9,404 bases of DNA from Candidatus Kariarchaeota archaeon (GTDB lineage: Archaea; Asgardarchaeota; Heimdallarchaeia; Heimdallarchaeales; Kariarchaeaceae): the NCBI GenBank assembly GCA_016839545.1, contig JAEOUB010000221.1, positions 1 to 9,404 on the forward strand, read 5' to 3'. The notes under the pieces are model-generated. The model did not search any database, had not been told where the DNA came from, and saw only the letters and a program-made list of their open reading frames with translations. The position numbers and the translations under genes are program-made. Below, piece by piece: positions 1-6,041 of this stretch; within the stretch, counting starts at the first letter, position 1; each line of letters opens with the position of its first letter.

Positions 1-54
1 CATACCACTGAAGTCCCTCAGTAAATTTTTGACATCGAATTCCGAAAAGACACA

Positions 55-64
55 CTATATTTTA
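55..64 (+). promoter_or_regulatory. TATA box of the aminotransferase-like gene
   Basis: CTATATTTTA is preceded by the purine-rich stretch CCGAAAAGA (43-51), which could serve as a BRE. The box centre is about 30 nt upstream of the ATG at 90, so transcription would begin only a few bases before the start codon. No Shine-Dalgarno motif lies between box and ATG, which fits a near-leaderless mRNA. This is pattern recognition only; no start site has been measured. Confidence 0.5.
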
Positions 65-89
65 AGTTGCAGAGTAGATAAAAAATCAC

Positions 90-1286
90 ATGAATGACCA
101 GATCAGGAGTCATTTTCCACAGATACAGGGCAGTATCTATCTGGACAGTGCAACGAAGGGTCTGATGCCCCAATCGTCCATTGATATCCTGGTCAATTCG
201 TACCGCTCAGGATCGTACACCGTTCGCAAGGCACTTCATACCATGGCCCGATCGGCAGAAAAAGCTTATTTTGATACCAAGACATTTTTTGGCAATCATT
301 TTGGAGTGGCAGACGATCAACTGGCATGGATGCCAGGAGCTGATGTGGCACTCACACAGGTATTTCATAGTCTGGTGGCAAGATATGATAGGCCACGAGT
401 GATCACTACCATCTTTGAACACCACTCAATCCTGGCACCGTTGCTCCATCTCTCAGAGACCAAGAGGATTGATCTGACAATTCTTGACACCCAGCATGAA
501 CCCTGTCTTCACCAGTTCATCGGTACATTGGCAGAAGAGGGTAAACAGATCATTGTTGCCCTGGGTCACACCACGCAGGTACTTGGACTCTACAGAGATA
601 TTGATGCCATCAGCAAGGTCTGCAGAGAGAACAACATCTTGCTGGTTGTGGATTTCTCAAGAACAGCAGGTCAACATCCGGTGTCACTAAAGAAAACAGA
701 CATCGCAGTCATTGATGGATCAATCGATCTTCTGGGTCCCACAGGGACAGGATTGCTCTATGTCAGCAATACTATGGTCAAGGAATTGGAGAACCCTTTT
801 CCAACCTCGGGCAATATTGGCAAGGTGACCACCACTCGTATAGATAGAATCAGCGGGATAGAGAAATTTGAGCTGGGCACCCCTGATATCGCAGGAATGC
901 AAGCCCTTCGGACCTCAATACAATTCCTTACAGAACACGATACCATCAGTCATCGCCAGAACCTGATGAACCATCTGGTAGATAGGATAGACGAGATCCC
1001 CTCAGTATCCATTGTCGATCCCCTGTCTGATTCCTACTGTGGTAATCCCAAGCGGTCTTCAATTGTATCTCTGAATCTTGGATTTCACTCACATGATGTG
1101 GCACTCTATCTTGATGAGCTCTACAAGGTACAGGTACGCTCTGGTTTACTCTGCTCACATCCCGGAGTACTAGCAGTTGATATCGAGGAGACGATCCAGG
1201 TAGCAACTCATATCTACAATACAACATCAGACATTGATACTTTCATTACCGGTCTGCAGGCAGTCATGGGTATGTTTGGTGAATAA
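90..1286 (+). CDS. Class V aminotransferase / SufS-like protein lacking the PLP lysine
   Basis: This 398-residue protein follows the cysteine desulfurase (SufS/CsdA) fold from end to end and has the usual length. Recognisable landmarks are IYLDSATKG (16-24, for YLDNAAT), EHHSI (110-114), GHTTQVLG (159-166, for SHxSNVLG), VVDFSR with Asp188 (186-191), GPTGTG (216-221), FELGTPD (260-266), RSGLLCSHP with Cys355 (350-358), and IYNT followed by an acidic turn (375-378). Several catalytic positions are changed. The SGHK motif before GPTG reads DGSID (209-213), with Asp213 where the Schiff-base lysine is expected when anchored on GPTG, and no lysine lies between 203 and 230. The phosphate-binding GTTE reads GADV (83-86). 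The Arg before the YNT motif is Gln370. Family membership is clear. PLP-dependent desulfurase or aminotransferase activity is doubtful, and a pseudo-enzyme or altered role is inferred. The gene stands alone with its own promoter and converges on the downstream ATPase gene with no gap. Confidence 0.85.
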   Translation: MNDQIRSHFPQIQGSIYLDSATKGLMPQSSIDILVNSYRSGSYTVRKALHTMARSAEKAYFDTKTFFGNHFGVADDQLAWMPGADVALTQVFHSLVARYDRPRVITTIFEHHSILAPLLHLSETKRIDLTILDTQHEPCLHQFIGTLAEEGKQIIVALGHTTQVLGLYRDIDAISKVCRENNILLVVDFSRTAGQHPVSLKKTDIAVIDGSIDLLGPTGTGLLYVSNTMVKELENPFPTSGNIGKVTTTRIDRISGIEKFELGTPDIAGMQALRTSIQFLTEHDTISHRQNLMNHLVDRIDEIPSVSIVDPLSDSYCGNPKRSSIVSLNLGFHSHDVALYLDELYKVQVRSGLLCSHPGVLAVDIEETIQVATHIYNTTSDIDTFITGLQAVMGMFGE

Positions 1287-2828
1287 TCAGATAAAATCCA
1301 TTGATTGCTTCGTCTCTTTTCTCACTGATATCTCTTTCTTGATAGGATGCTGTCGTGCAGCATACATCTGGATGTGCTGTGCCTCGGGATGACTGGAAGT
1401 CGACAGATATCCCTCTCCAGGTCGTGACAGCTCACTGAGTTGCTCAATTTTCAGCTTGAATTCCTTGGCACATCGCTTGGTCTCATCAATGTCCATGGTA
1501 CGCAGGATGAGCTTGGTGGCTGCATTTGACTTGATATCACGACCAAAATGGTTGATGACCTGTGATGCCAGGATCAGACCAAGTCCAAATTTTCTTGCCT
1601 CTGTTGCCAGCCGGTTGAGAATGGCATACGGATCGTCTTTCTTACCAGCATAGCCTGTGAGGATCTTCACCTCATCAATCATGATAAACATGCGGAATTT
1701 CGAGGTCTCACTCTCTTCCTCGGTGACATGACCCTTGGACAGTTGATAGGCATAGAGTTGCCTGATAATGGTATCTGCTGCGAGGAACTGCATATCTACG
1801 GTATTAAGAGGCTTGAGGAGGATACGTACTGGTTGATTGGCAATCTTCTCAATTGCAATCACATTGTTCTGACCTGAAAATGCAGGATGCTCAAGAATGG
1901 GTGCCAGTCGGTTCTCCACGGCCATCATGGTTGACGTGGTGATAGTCTCCAGTAATCGAATGTACTGCTGGTTGTTGCTGGAGATGAAGTATTCAGCAGG
2001 TGTTCGTATCAATTTGAGGAGGAACACAAATGTTGGTGGGGGGTTTCTCCAGCCTGAAGGATCAGTCTGGGTGATGCCATGTACATCATAGGCAAAGGTC
2101 AGCAGGTGCCGTAACCAGGCCTTCATAGTGGAGCTCATCTTGTTGCGGATGGCGTAATCAAACTGCAGCATCATCCGGTTGATGTGGGGTGCGGGTCCTC
2201 CATCAATCTCCGAGTAGGAAGTAAGCTCCATGGGATTGATAGAATGATCACCTCGGTAGTCGAGTGAGATCGTCTCGAAATTGAGATCGAGATCACCATG
2301 CAGATCGAGAATGACCGTGGGGATCTTGTGATACTCCAGCTCTAGAGCCAGGCTCCTCAGTGACTCAGATTTTCCACTTCCAGAACCTCCCGTTATGAGG
2401 GTTATACCATTCATCAGGGTCTCAGGTTTCCATACCACCAGTTGACCATTGTTCACAGCTCGCCCAAACGGGATACTCATCTTGTGAGCGTGGAGTGAGT
2501 GTAATTCATCCTCCGAGGGCTCATTGCTGAGTGAGGCAATAACCTGTGCCTTATCCTGTGATTTGATCCGCCGTGCCATCTTCTCCACGGCATTAGCCTG
2601 GGAGTCAATAGCTCGAAATGTCATACTGTGGGCACTCTGAGCCATCCTCAACAGTGAATGAGCCACAGACTCAAACTCCTGCTTATTTCCAATCGGTACA
2701 TTCTTTCCCTCTTCAAGTGCGAGACTTGCTGCATCGATAAAGAAGGTCTTTGCTGCCGAATACTGGCCGCTGATAAGTAATTCATGACCTTTTTCTGACA
2801 GGAATTTGATCTGGTCAACGGCATCCAT
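1287..2828 (-). CDS. HerA/VirB4-type P-loop ATPase with MIT/TPR-like N-terminus
   Basis: This 513-residue protein is a HerA/FtsK-superfamily ATPase (DUF87/VirB4-like). The Walker A motif is GGSGSGKSES (147-156). The family's second conserved strand reads VILDLHGDL (172-180). Walker B is FIMIDE with Asp385-Glu386. A sensor-type strand LILASQ (418-423) follows, then LILRT (440-444) with a possible arginine finger. An alpha-helical insertion (about 210-320) lies between the nucleotide-binding motifs, as in VirB4/TrwB-like members. The N-terminal beta-barrel of true HerA is not apparent. Residues 4-70 instead look like three amphipathic helices resembling an MIT or TPR hairpin, followed by a charged helical linker to about 110. 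Family members act as hexameric motors on DNA or protein; no nurA, mre11 or conjugation genes are adjacent, so the substrate is unknown. The ATG at 2828 is favoured because a TATA box lies 28 nt upstream, and the transcript would be leaderless. Confidence 0.85.
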   Translation of the reverse strand: MDAVDQIKFLSEKGHELLISGQYSAAKTFFIDAASLALEEGKNVPIGNKQEFESVAHSLLRMAQSAHSMTFRAIDSQANAVEKMARRIKSQDKAQVIASLSNEPSEDELHSLHAHKMSIPFGRAVNNGQLVVWKPETLMNGITLITGGSGSGKSESLRSLALELEYHKIPTVILDLHGDLDLNFETISLDYRGDHSINPMELTSYSEIDGGPAPHINRMMLQFDYAIRNKMSSTMKAWLRHLLTFAYDVHGITQTDPSGWRNPPPTFVFLLKLIRTPAEYFISSNNQQYIRLLETITTSTMMAVENRLAPILEHPAFSGQNNVIAIEKIANQPVRILLKPLNTVDMQFLAADTIIRQLYAYQLSKGHVTEEESETSKFRMFIMIDEVKILTGYAGKKDDPYAILNRLATEARKFGLGLILASQVINHFGRDIKSNAATKLILRTMDIDETKRCAKEFKLKIEQLSELSRPGEGYLSTSSHPEAQHIQMYAARQHPIKKEISVRKETKQSMDFI

Positions 2829-2851
2829 AGGGTAGAATTATGTTGTTATGG

Positions 2852-2866
2852 TTTATTTAATTCCCC
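2852..2866 (-). promoter_or_regulatory. BRE/TATA promoter of the P-loop ATPase gene
   Basis: Read on the minus strand, GGGGAA (2866-2861) is followed by TTAAATAAA (2860-2852), a good archaeal BRE plus TATA pair. The box is centred 28 nt before the ATG at 2828, predicting a start site at or next to the A of the start codon, so a leaderless mRNA. No ribosome binding site is visible in between. Confidence 0.55.
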
Positions 2867-2964
2867 TGTATTATAGAGATGATATGGAGATAGTATCTGC
2901 GGCGATATGGTGTGCAGAGGCAGTGCGAGAGTATCATTTTTGCGTTACAGCCAGTGCGTTTCAT

Positions 2965-2985
2965 GATAGAATCTTTTTATCTATC
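2965..2985 (+). promoter_or_regulatory. TATA-like element inside an inverted repeat upstream of the membrane-protein gene
   Basis: TTTTTAT (2974-2980) is the best TATA-like element before the gene starting at 3006. It sits between GATAGA (2965-2970) and its exact reverse complement TCTATC (2980-2985). A protein bound to such a palindrome would block TBP, so it could be an operator. The predicted start site (about 3003) would leave the AGGAG at 2995-2999 untranscribed, so either the message is leaderless or the true promoter is further upstream. Short AT-rich repeats also arise by chance. Confidence 0.3.
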
Positions 2986-2994
2986 TCATCAGTT

Positions 2995-2999
2995 AGGAG
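2995..2999 (+). promoter_or_regulatory. Shine-Dalgarno AGGAG before the GTG start at 3006
   Basis: AGGAG lies 6 nt upstream of GTG 3006, an ideal spacing. It supports GTG over the in-frame ATG at 3018. It works only if transcription starts upstream of 2995, which conflicts with the nearest TATA-like element. Confidence 0.4.
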
Positions 3000-3005
3000 T
3001 ATAGA

Positions 3006-3539
3006 GTGATACTCGAGATGATCCCTTTTGTTGAAATTGGATTAGTCGGGTTAGTCATTGCCATGGTGTATGGCAGTCTCTGGGATCGCTGGAGCTTTAT
3101 GCGACATGACCTCTCACTTCTGGGATCACGTCGTGAAAAGGAAGGGATGAAGGGAACTCGATTGTATCGTGTAAAATATCCTGAGATTTTCAACAGCTCA
3201 GCCATCCTTGTTGCAATTGGATTTATTTTCCAATCAGAACGGTTTGGATACCCTGTATTGTACACTATTGCCGGTTACCTCCTCATCGCTTTTGCCATTA
3301 TTGATGTGGGTACCAATCAAATGGTCCACGTTACCCTTGCCATGTTAGTAGCAGTCCTCATTATCATAGTCACTGTTGCCAATCTTATCAATGGCGACGT
3401 CTTTGTTCCCGTTTCAATACTTCTGATGATTGCCATCTACATGACACGGTTCTTTTTTGATGATGTTTGCAAAGGGTTCAATACCTCAGTATTTCAGAAA
3501 TTTGCACTTACCATTTTCATCTTCTACAGTATCATCTAA
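3006..3539 (+). CDS. Six-helix integral membrane protein, possibly DUF998-like
   Basis: This 177-residue hydrophobic protein has about six predicted membrane helices: residues 7-25, 62-76, 83-101, 107-128, 131-150 and 164-177. There is a basic soluble loop (about 26-60) after the first helix containing RHDLSLLG and several Arg/Lys residues, and no signal peptide. The order of an SxLG motif, an FN motif starting a helix (62-63) and a histidine opening a later helix (His108 in QMVHVTLAML) recalls DUF998/Frag1-type six-helix proteins, but this resemblance is from memory and tentative. No catalytic motif can be named. The GTG start is chosen for the AGGAG upstream; ATG at 3018 would shorten the protein by four residues. 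The gene is divergent from the P-loop ATPase gene and converges with the amidohydrolase gene, its stop codon overlapping that gene by 4 nt. Confidence 0.75.
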   Translation: MILEMIPFVEIGLVGLVIAMVYGSLWDRWSFMRHDLSLLGSRREKEGMKGTRLYRVKYPEIFNSSAILVAIGFIFQSERFGYPVLYTIAGYLLIAFAIIDVGTNQMVHVTLAMLVAVLIIIVTVANLINGDVFVPVSILLMIAIYMTRFFFDDVCKGFNTSVFQKFALTIFIFYSII

Positions 3540-4798
3540 GTCTCAAGTTTTCCACTGCGAGATACAACGCTACCCTCTTTGAAGACCATCTCCAAGTTGG
3601 CATCCTCCTGAAATATGGTAATATCAGTTTCAGGGTCCTTGGCAAGCACGATAAGATCTGCAAGATTGCCAGCTTTGATACTGCCTAACTCGTTATCAAG
3701 ACGCATACAACGTGCTGAGATGAGTGTTCCTGCTTGGATCACCTCATACGGCGTCAAACCCAATTCATCAACCATGAGCTGCATTTCAAAGTCAGTGTGG
3801 CAGTGGTCTTTTGCAACTGGCGCGTCAGTACCAAGTGTCAGGGGCACACCTTTCTTGAATGCCAGTGCATGGCTTCTGGCCATTTCTTGTGAGACATGAT
3901 TCCACTTGTTTATGACTTCGGGAGGCAGTTTGGCTCGCTGCTCATCGGTTGCAAACTTGATGAATGTACCTGCAGAGAGCGTGGGTGTGATGTAGGTACC
4001 CATCTGTACCATAAGGTCAATGGTATCCTCATCCAGCATGGTGGAATGCTCAATTGATCTCACTCCTGCCTTCACCGCTGCCTTGATGCCGTTGTTGTTG
4101 TGGGCGTGAGCACAGACATACATGCCCAATCTTTCGGCCTCTACTACCATGGCGCGGAGTTCCTCATCATTCCACAGAGAGAGATTGACATCACTGGTCT
4201 TCCCATGGAGCACACCACCGGTGGTCATGGTCTTGATGTGATTGGCACCATCTGCTTTTCGCTGTCTGACTGCGTGGAGAATTCCGTCGACACCAGATAC
4301 AGGTTCATTGTTTTTTCTGTCGTGAATCAGTGCCTCTGGTCCAAAATATTCCTGGTTGCCCGGCTGTGCAATGGTGTTGAGTGCCAGACGCAGTCGAGGA
4401 CCGATGTATAGGCCTTCGTCAATGAGCTGACGGAGTGAGGCAAGTGATTTTCTACCACCCACTCCACGAACTGTAGTCACACCTTTCGTGAGGTACGATT
4501 GGGCATGTTTGACTGCAATCAGGTCTGCATAGCTCTCCTTTCGACGGGTGAATAGGTCTCCCATATTCTGAAAATCTGTGAACCTGTAGTTGAGGTGGAC
4601 GTGCAGATCGAAGAGCCCAGGGATGACAAATTTCCCCGTTCCATCAATGATGGTATCACCCTCATTCTGCGAGTATTCACTGTGAGGTCCCACCCAGCTG
4701 ATGGACGTACCCTCGATAACAATGGTCTGGTTTACTTTTCGCTCCAATGTCTCTGTGTCCAGAAAATTAGTGGACGTAATGACTGTCCTGTGAGCCAT
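3536..4798 (-). CDS. Metal-dependent amidohydrolase, prolidase/imidazolonepropionase-like
   Basis: This 420-residue cytosolic enzyme belongs to the amidohydrolase superfamily and is full length. Metal-site landmarks are complete. They are the HxH of GLFDLHVHL (His66, His68), a candidate carboxylated lysine in HIKTMTTGG (Lys189), CAHAHNN (His231, His233), RSIEHST (His251) and LTLGTDAP (Asp325). The small N-terminal beta domain (1-60) ends in VIPGLFD, and the C-terminal part of that domain is rebuilt by GSIKAGNLADLIVL (372-385). The lysine within an IKxMxTGG strand is typical of the binuclear-zinc group containing Xaa-Pro dipeptidases and Lys/Arg carboxypeptidases rather than of true HutI, so a peptidase acting on a dipeptide or N-acyl amino acid is the best guess. 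Exact substrate cannot be read from sequence. It lies divergent from queD with 124 bp between starts, is probably monocistronic, and its ATG has a TATA box about 25 nt upstream. Confidence 0.88.
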   Translation of the reverse strand: MAHRTVITSTNFLDTETLERKVNQTIVIEGTSISWVGPHSEYSQNEGDTIIDGTGKFVIPGLFDLHVHLNYRFTDFQNMGDLFTRRKESYADLIAVKHAQSYLTKGVTTVRGVGGRKSLASLRQLIDEGLYIGPRLRLALNTIAQPGNQEYFGPEALIHDRKNNEPVSGVDGILHAVRQRKADGANHIKTMTTGGVLHGKTSDVNLSLWNDEELRAMVVEAERLGMYVCAHAHNNNGIKAAVKAGVRSIEHSTMLDEDTIDLMVQMGTYITPTLSAGTFIKFATDEQRAKLPPEVINKWNHVSQEMARSHALAFKKGVPLTLGTDAPVAKDHCHTDFEMQLMVDELGLTPYEVIQAGTLISARCMRLDNELGSIKAGNLADLIVLAKDPETDITIFQEDANLEMVFKEGSVVSRSGKLET

Positions 4799-4819
4799 AG
4801 CTTCGATATTTCACTACAG

Positions 4820-4827
4820 TATAAATG
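4820..4827 (-). promoter_or_regulatory. TATA box of the amidohydrolase gene
   Basis: On the minus strand the box reads CATTTATA, centred about 25 nt upstream of the ATG at 4798. This predicts a start site at the start codon itself and a leaderless transcript. No ribosome binding site is present between box and ATG. Confidence 0.5.
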
Positions 4828-4873
4828 AATAGTCTGTGCAGAGTGGTTGCTCGTGTCCGACAGGTATACTTCG

Positions 4874-4890
4874 GGTCTTTATAGTAGACC
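4874..4890 (+). promoter_or_regulatory. queD operon promoter: TATA box within a GGTCT/AGACC inverted repeat
   Basis: TTTATA (4878-4883) is a good archaeal TATA box and predicts transcription from about 4907, leaving a leader of roughly 16 nt before the ATG at 4923. The box overlaps an inverted repeat whose arms GGTCT (4874-4878) and AGACC (4886-4890) are perfect and separated by 7 nt. Such placement would suit a repressor site controlling the 7-deazaguanine operon. The operator role is inferred. Confidence 0.45.
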
Positions 4891-4910
4891 TAAAAGGGGG
4901 GAAGTAAGAC

Positions 4911-4916
4911 GGGTGA
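4911..4916 (+). promoter_or_regulatory. Ribosome binding site of queD
   Basis: GGGTGA contains GGTGA, complementary to the 3' end of archaeal 16S rRNA, and lies 6 nt before the ATG at 4923. It lies downstream of the predicted transcription start, so queD appears to have a short leader with a ribosome binding site, unlike the seemingly leaderless genes elsewhere in the window. Confidence 0.5.
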
Positions 4917-4922
4917 ATACCG

Positions 4923-5288
4923 ATGTCAGACTCCAATGTGGTTACGATATACAAGGTGCAATCAATCTCTTCTGCTCATCAACTTGATCTGCCCTATGAC
5001 TCCAAGTGCAACCGTGTGCATGGCCACAATTACAGGTTTGAGATGTATATCACCGGTAAGGTAGATGTCCACGGGATGGTGGTTGATTTTCATCATCTCA
5101 AAAAAGTCGTTAACTCGTTGGATCATGTCAATCTCAATGATGTCCTTGATGTTCCCACCACTGCGGAGAACCTGGCAATCCATGTAACCCGTGAGATTAT
5201 TGCACTTCGTACCTCTGGTCTCCATCATGTCAAAGTACGTGTGTGGGAGACAGAAACTGCGTATGCAGAATTTGAACAGCAGCTCTAG
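4923..5288 (+). CDS. queD: 6-carboxytetrahydropterin synthase QueD (PTPS family)
   Basis: QueD converts 7,8-dihydroneopterin triphosphate to 6-carboxy-5,6,7,8-tetrahydropterin, an early step of 7-deazaguanine synthesis for tRNA modification (archaeosine in most archaea, queuosine in bacteria). The 121-residue protein has the normal length of the T-fold family. The zinc ligands are present as His19 (SSAH) and His33/His35 in CNRVHGH. Cys29, four residues before HGH, is the catalytic cysteine in the Cys-x3-HGH spacing of QueD. Further conserved elements are VVDFHHLK (53-60), LDHVNLN (66-72, catalytic His68), PTTAEN (78-83) and the pterin-anchoring Glu109 in WETETAYAEF. It opens a three-gene operon, with queE beginning 9 nt after its stop. 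The neighbour and the Cys-x3-HGH motif favour QueD over a sepiapterin-type or folate-pathway PTPS. Confidence 0.93.
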   Translation: MSDSNVVTIYKVQSISSAHQLDLPYDSKCNRVHGHNYRFEMYITGKVDVHGMVVDFHHLKKVVNSLDHVNLNDVLDVPTTAENLAIHVTREIIALRTSGLHHVKVRVWETETAYAEFEQQL

Positions 5289-5297
5289 GTCGATGCA

Positions 5298-6041
5298 ATG
5301 CCCCAACTGAATGTCAATGAGATATTTTACACGATTCAGGGTGAAGGACCCACCACGGGTACCCCATCTATCTTTTTGCGGTTGAGTGGGTGTAACCTCA
5401 GGTGTTACTGGTGTGACACCACCTATACCTGGTTGTATTCTGAGTCAATGGCAGATGGGATCAGACAGAAATTGCCAGTCGAGTTGAAGACCTATCCCCT
5501 TAATGTCTATTCAAAGGAACAGGAGACCCACACCATGCAATTTGATGATATCCTTGCCGAGATGGCACAATACTCCTGCACCCATATTGTGATCTCGGGT
5601 GGTGAACCATTGCTGCAGGCTGAACTCATCGATTTTAGCTCACTCTTGCTAGAGAAGGGATACTCACTCGAAATTGAGACCAATGGAACTCAGAGCCCAC
5701 AGGGATATCATCAATCCATCAGGTTCAATGTATCACCAAAGCTGGAGAATTCGTACAATGATCTTGATAGAAGGTATATTCCCGCTGTTCTTGACGAATT
5801 CCTGGTAGCAGATACGATTTTCAAATTTGTTGTCTCTAGCAGGGAAGATCTGCAGGAGGTACAGGAGATCATATCCAACCACAGTATTCCCCCCGATCGG
5901 GTCTATCTCATGCCAGAGGGCAAGACCTCGGAAGAACTAGCACCCCGATCGAAGTGGTTAATAGAACTGTGCAAGGAGTATAATTACAGATACAGTCATA
6001 GGCTCCACGTTGAGCTGTTTGACAAAAAAAGAGGTGTGTAA
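5298..6041 (+). CDS. queE: 7-carboxy-7-deazaguanine synthase QueE (radical SAM)
   Basis: QueE rearranges 6-carboxytetrahydropterin, the product of QueD, into 7-carboxy-7-deazaguanine with loss of ammonia. The 247-residue protein opens with FYTIQGEGPTTGTPSIFLR (10-28), the family signature. It binds a [4Fe-4S] cluster through the canonical Cys32-x3-Cys36-x2-Cys39, in GCNLRCYWCDTTYTW. SAM-binding elements follow: ISGGEPLLQ (99-107), IETNGTQ (126-132) and NVSPKL (144-149). A MPEG motif lies at 205-208 and the C-terminus has the usual YRYSHRLHVELF (230-241). The stretch between the cluster loop and GGEP (about 45-95) is somewhat long and lineage-variable in the family. A weak AGGT (5287-5290) overlaps the queD stop and sits 7 nt before this ATG, supporting coupled translation. 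The next gene starts directly after its TAA. Confidence 0.95.
   Translation: MPQLNVNEIFYTIQGEGPTTGTPSIFLRLSGCNLRCYWCDTTYTWLYSESMADGIRQKLPVELKTYPLNVYSKEQETHTMQFDDILAEMAQYSCTHIVISGGEPLLQAELIDFSSLLLEKGYSLEIETNGTQSPQGYHQSIRFNVSPKLENSYNDLDRRYIPAVLDEFLVADTIFKFVVSSREDLQEVQEIISNHSIPPDRVYLMPEGKTSEELAPRSKWLIELCKEYNYRYSHRLHVELFDKKRGV
6031..6036 (+). promoter_or_regulatory. Shine-Dalgarno GAGGTG for the third operon gene, inside queE
   Basis: GAGGTG is a near-perfect archaeal ribosome binding site, 5 nt before the ATG at 6042. It lies within the last codons of queE, whose TAA (6039-6041) abuts that ATG. This fixes the start of the next gene and shows that it is translated from the same message as queE. 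Confidence 0.65.

Noticed and set aside
1..30. An ATG on the minus strand at 3-1, with an AT-rich stretch (21-30) that might be its TATA box, hinting at a divergent gene off the left edge.
   Set aside because: Only one codon is inside the window, and the AT-rich stretch is a poor TATA match, so no gene can be supported.
946..1227. Open minus-strand frame of 93 codons opposite the aminotransferase-like gene.
   Set aside because: It lies wholly within a well-supported gene, has no recognisable motif, and its composition is that of an antisense shadow.
4895..4902. The G-run around AGGGGGGAAG before queD as its ribosome binding site.
   Set aside because: It lies about 20 nt upstream of the ATG and probably upstream of the predicted transcription start; GGGTGA at 4911-4916 is better placed.
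4799..4922. A preQ1-type riboswitch before the queD operon.
   Set aside because: The predicted leader is about 16 nt, too short for an aptamer, and the only inverted repeat overlaps the TATA box, which points to DNA-level control if anything.
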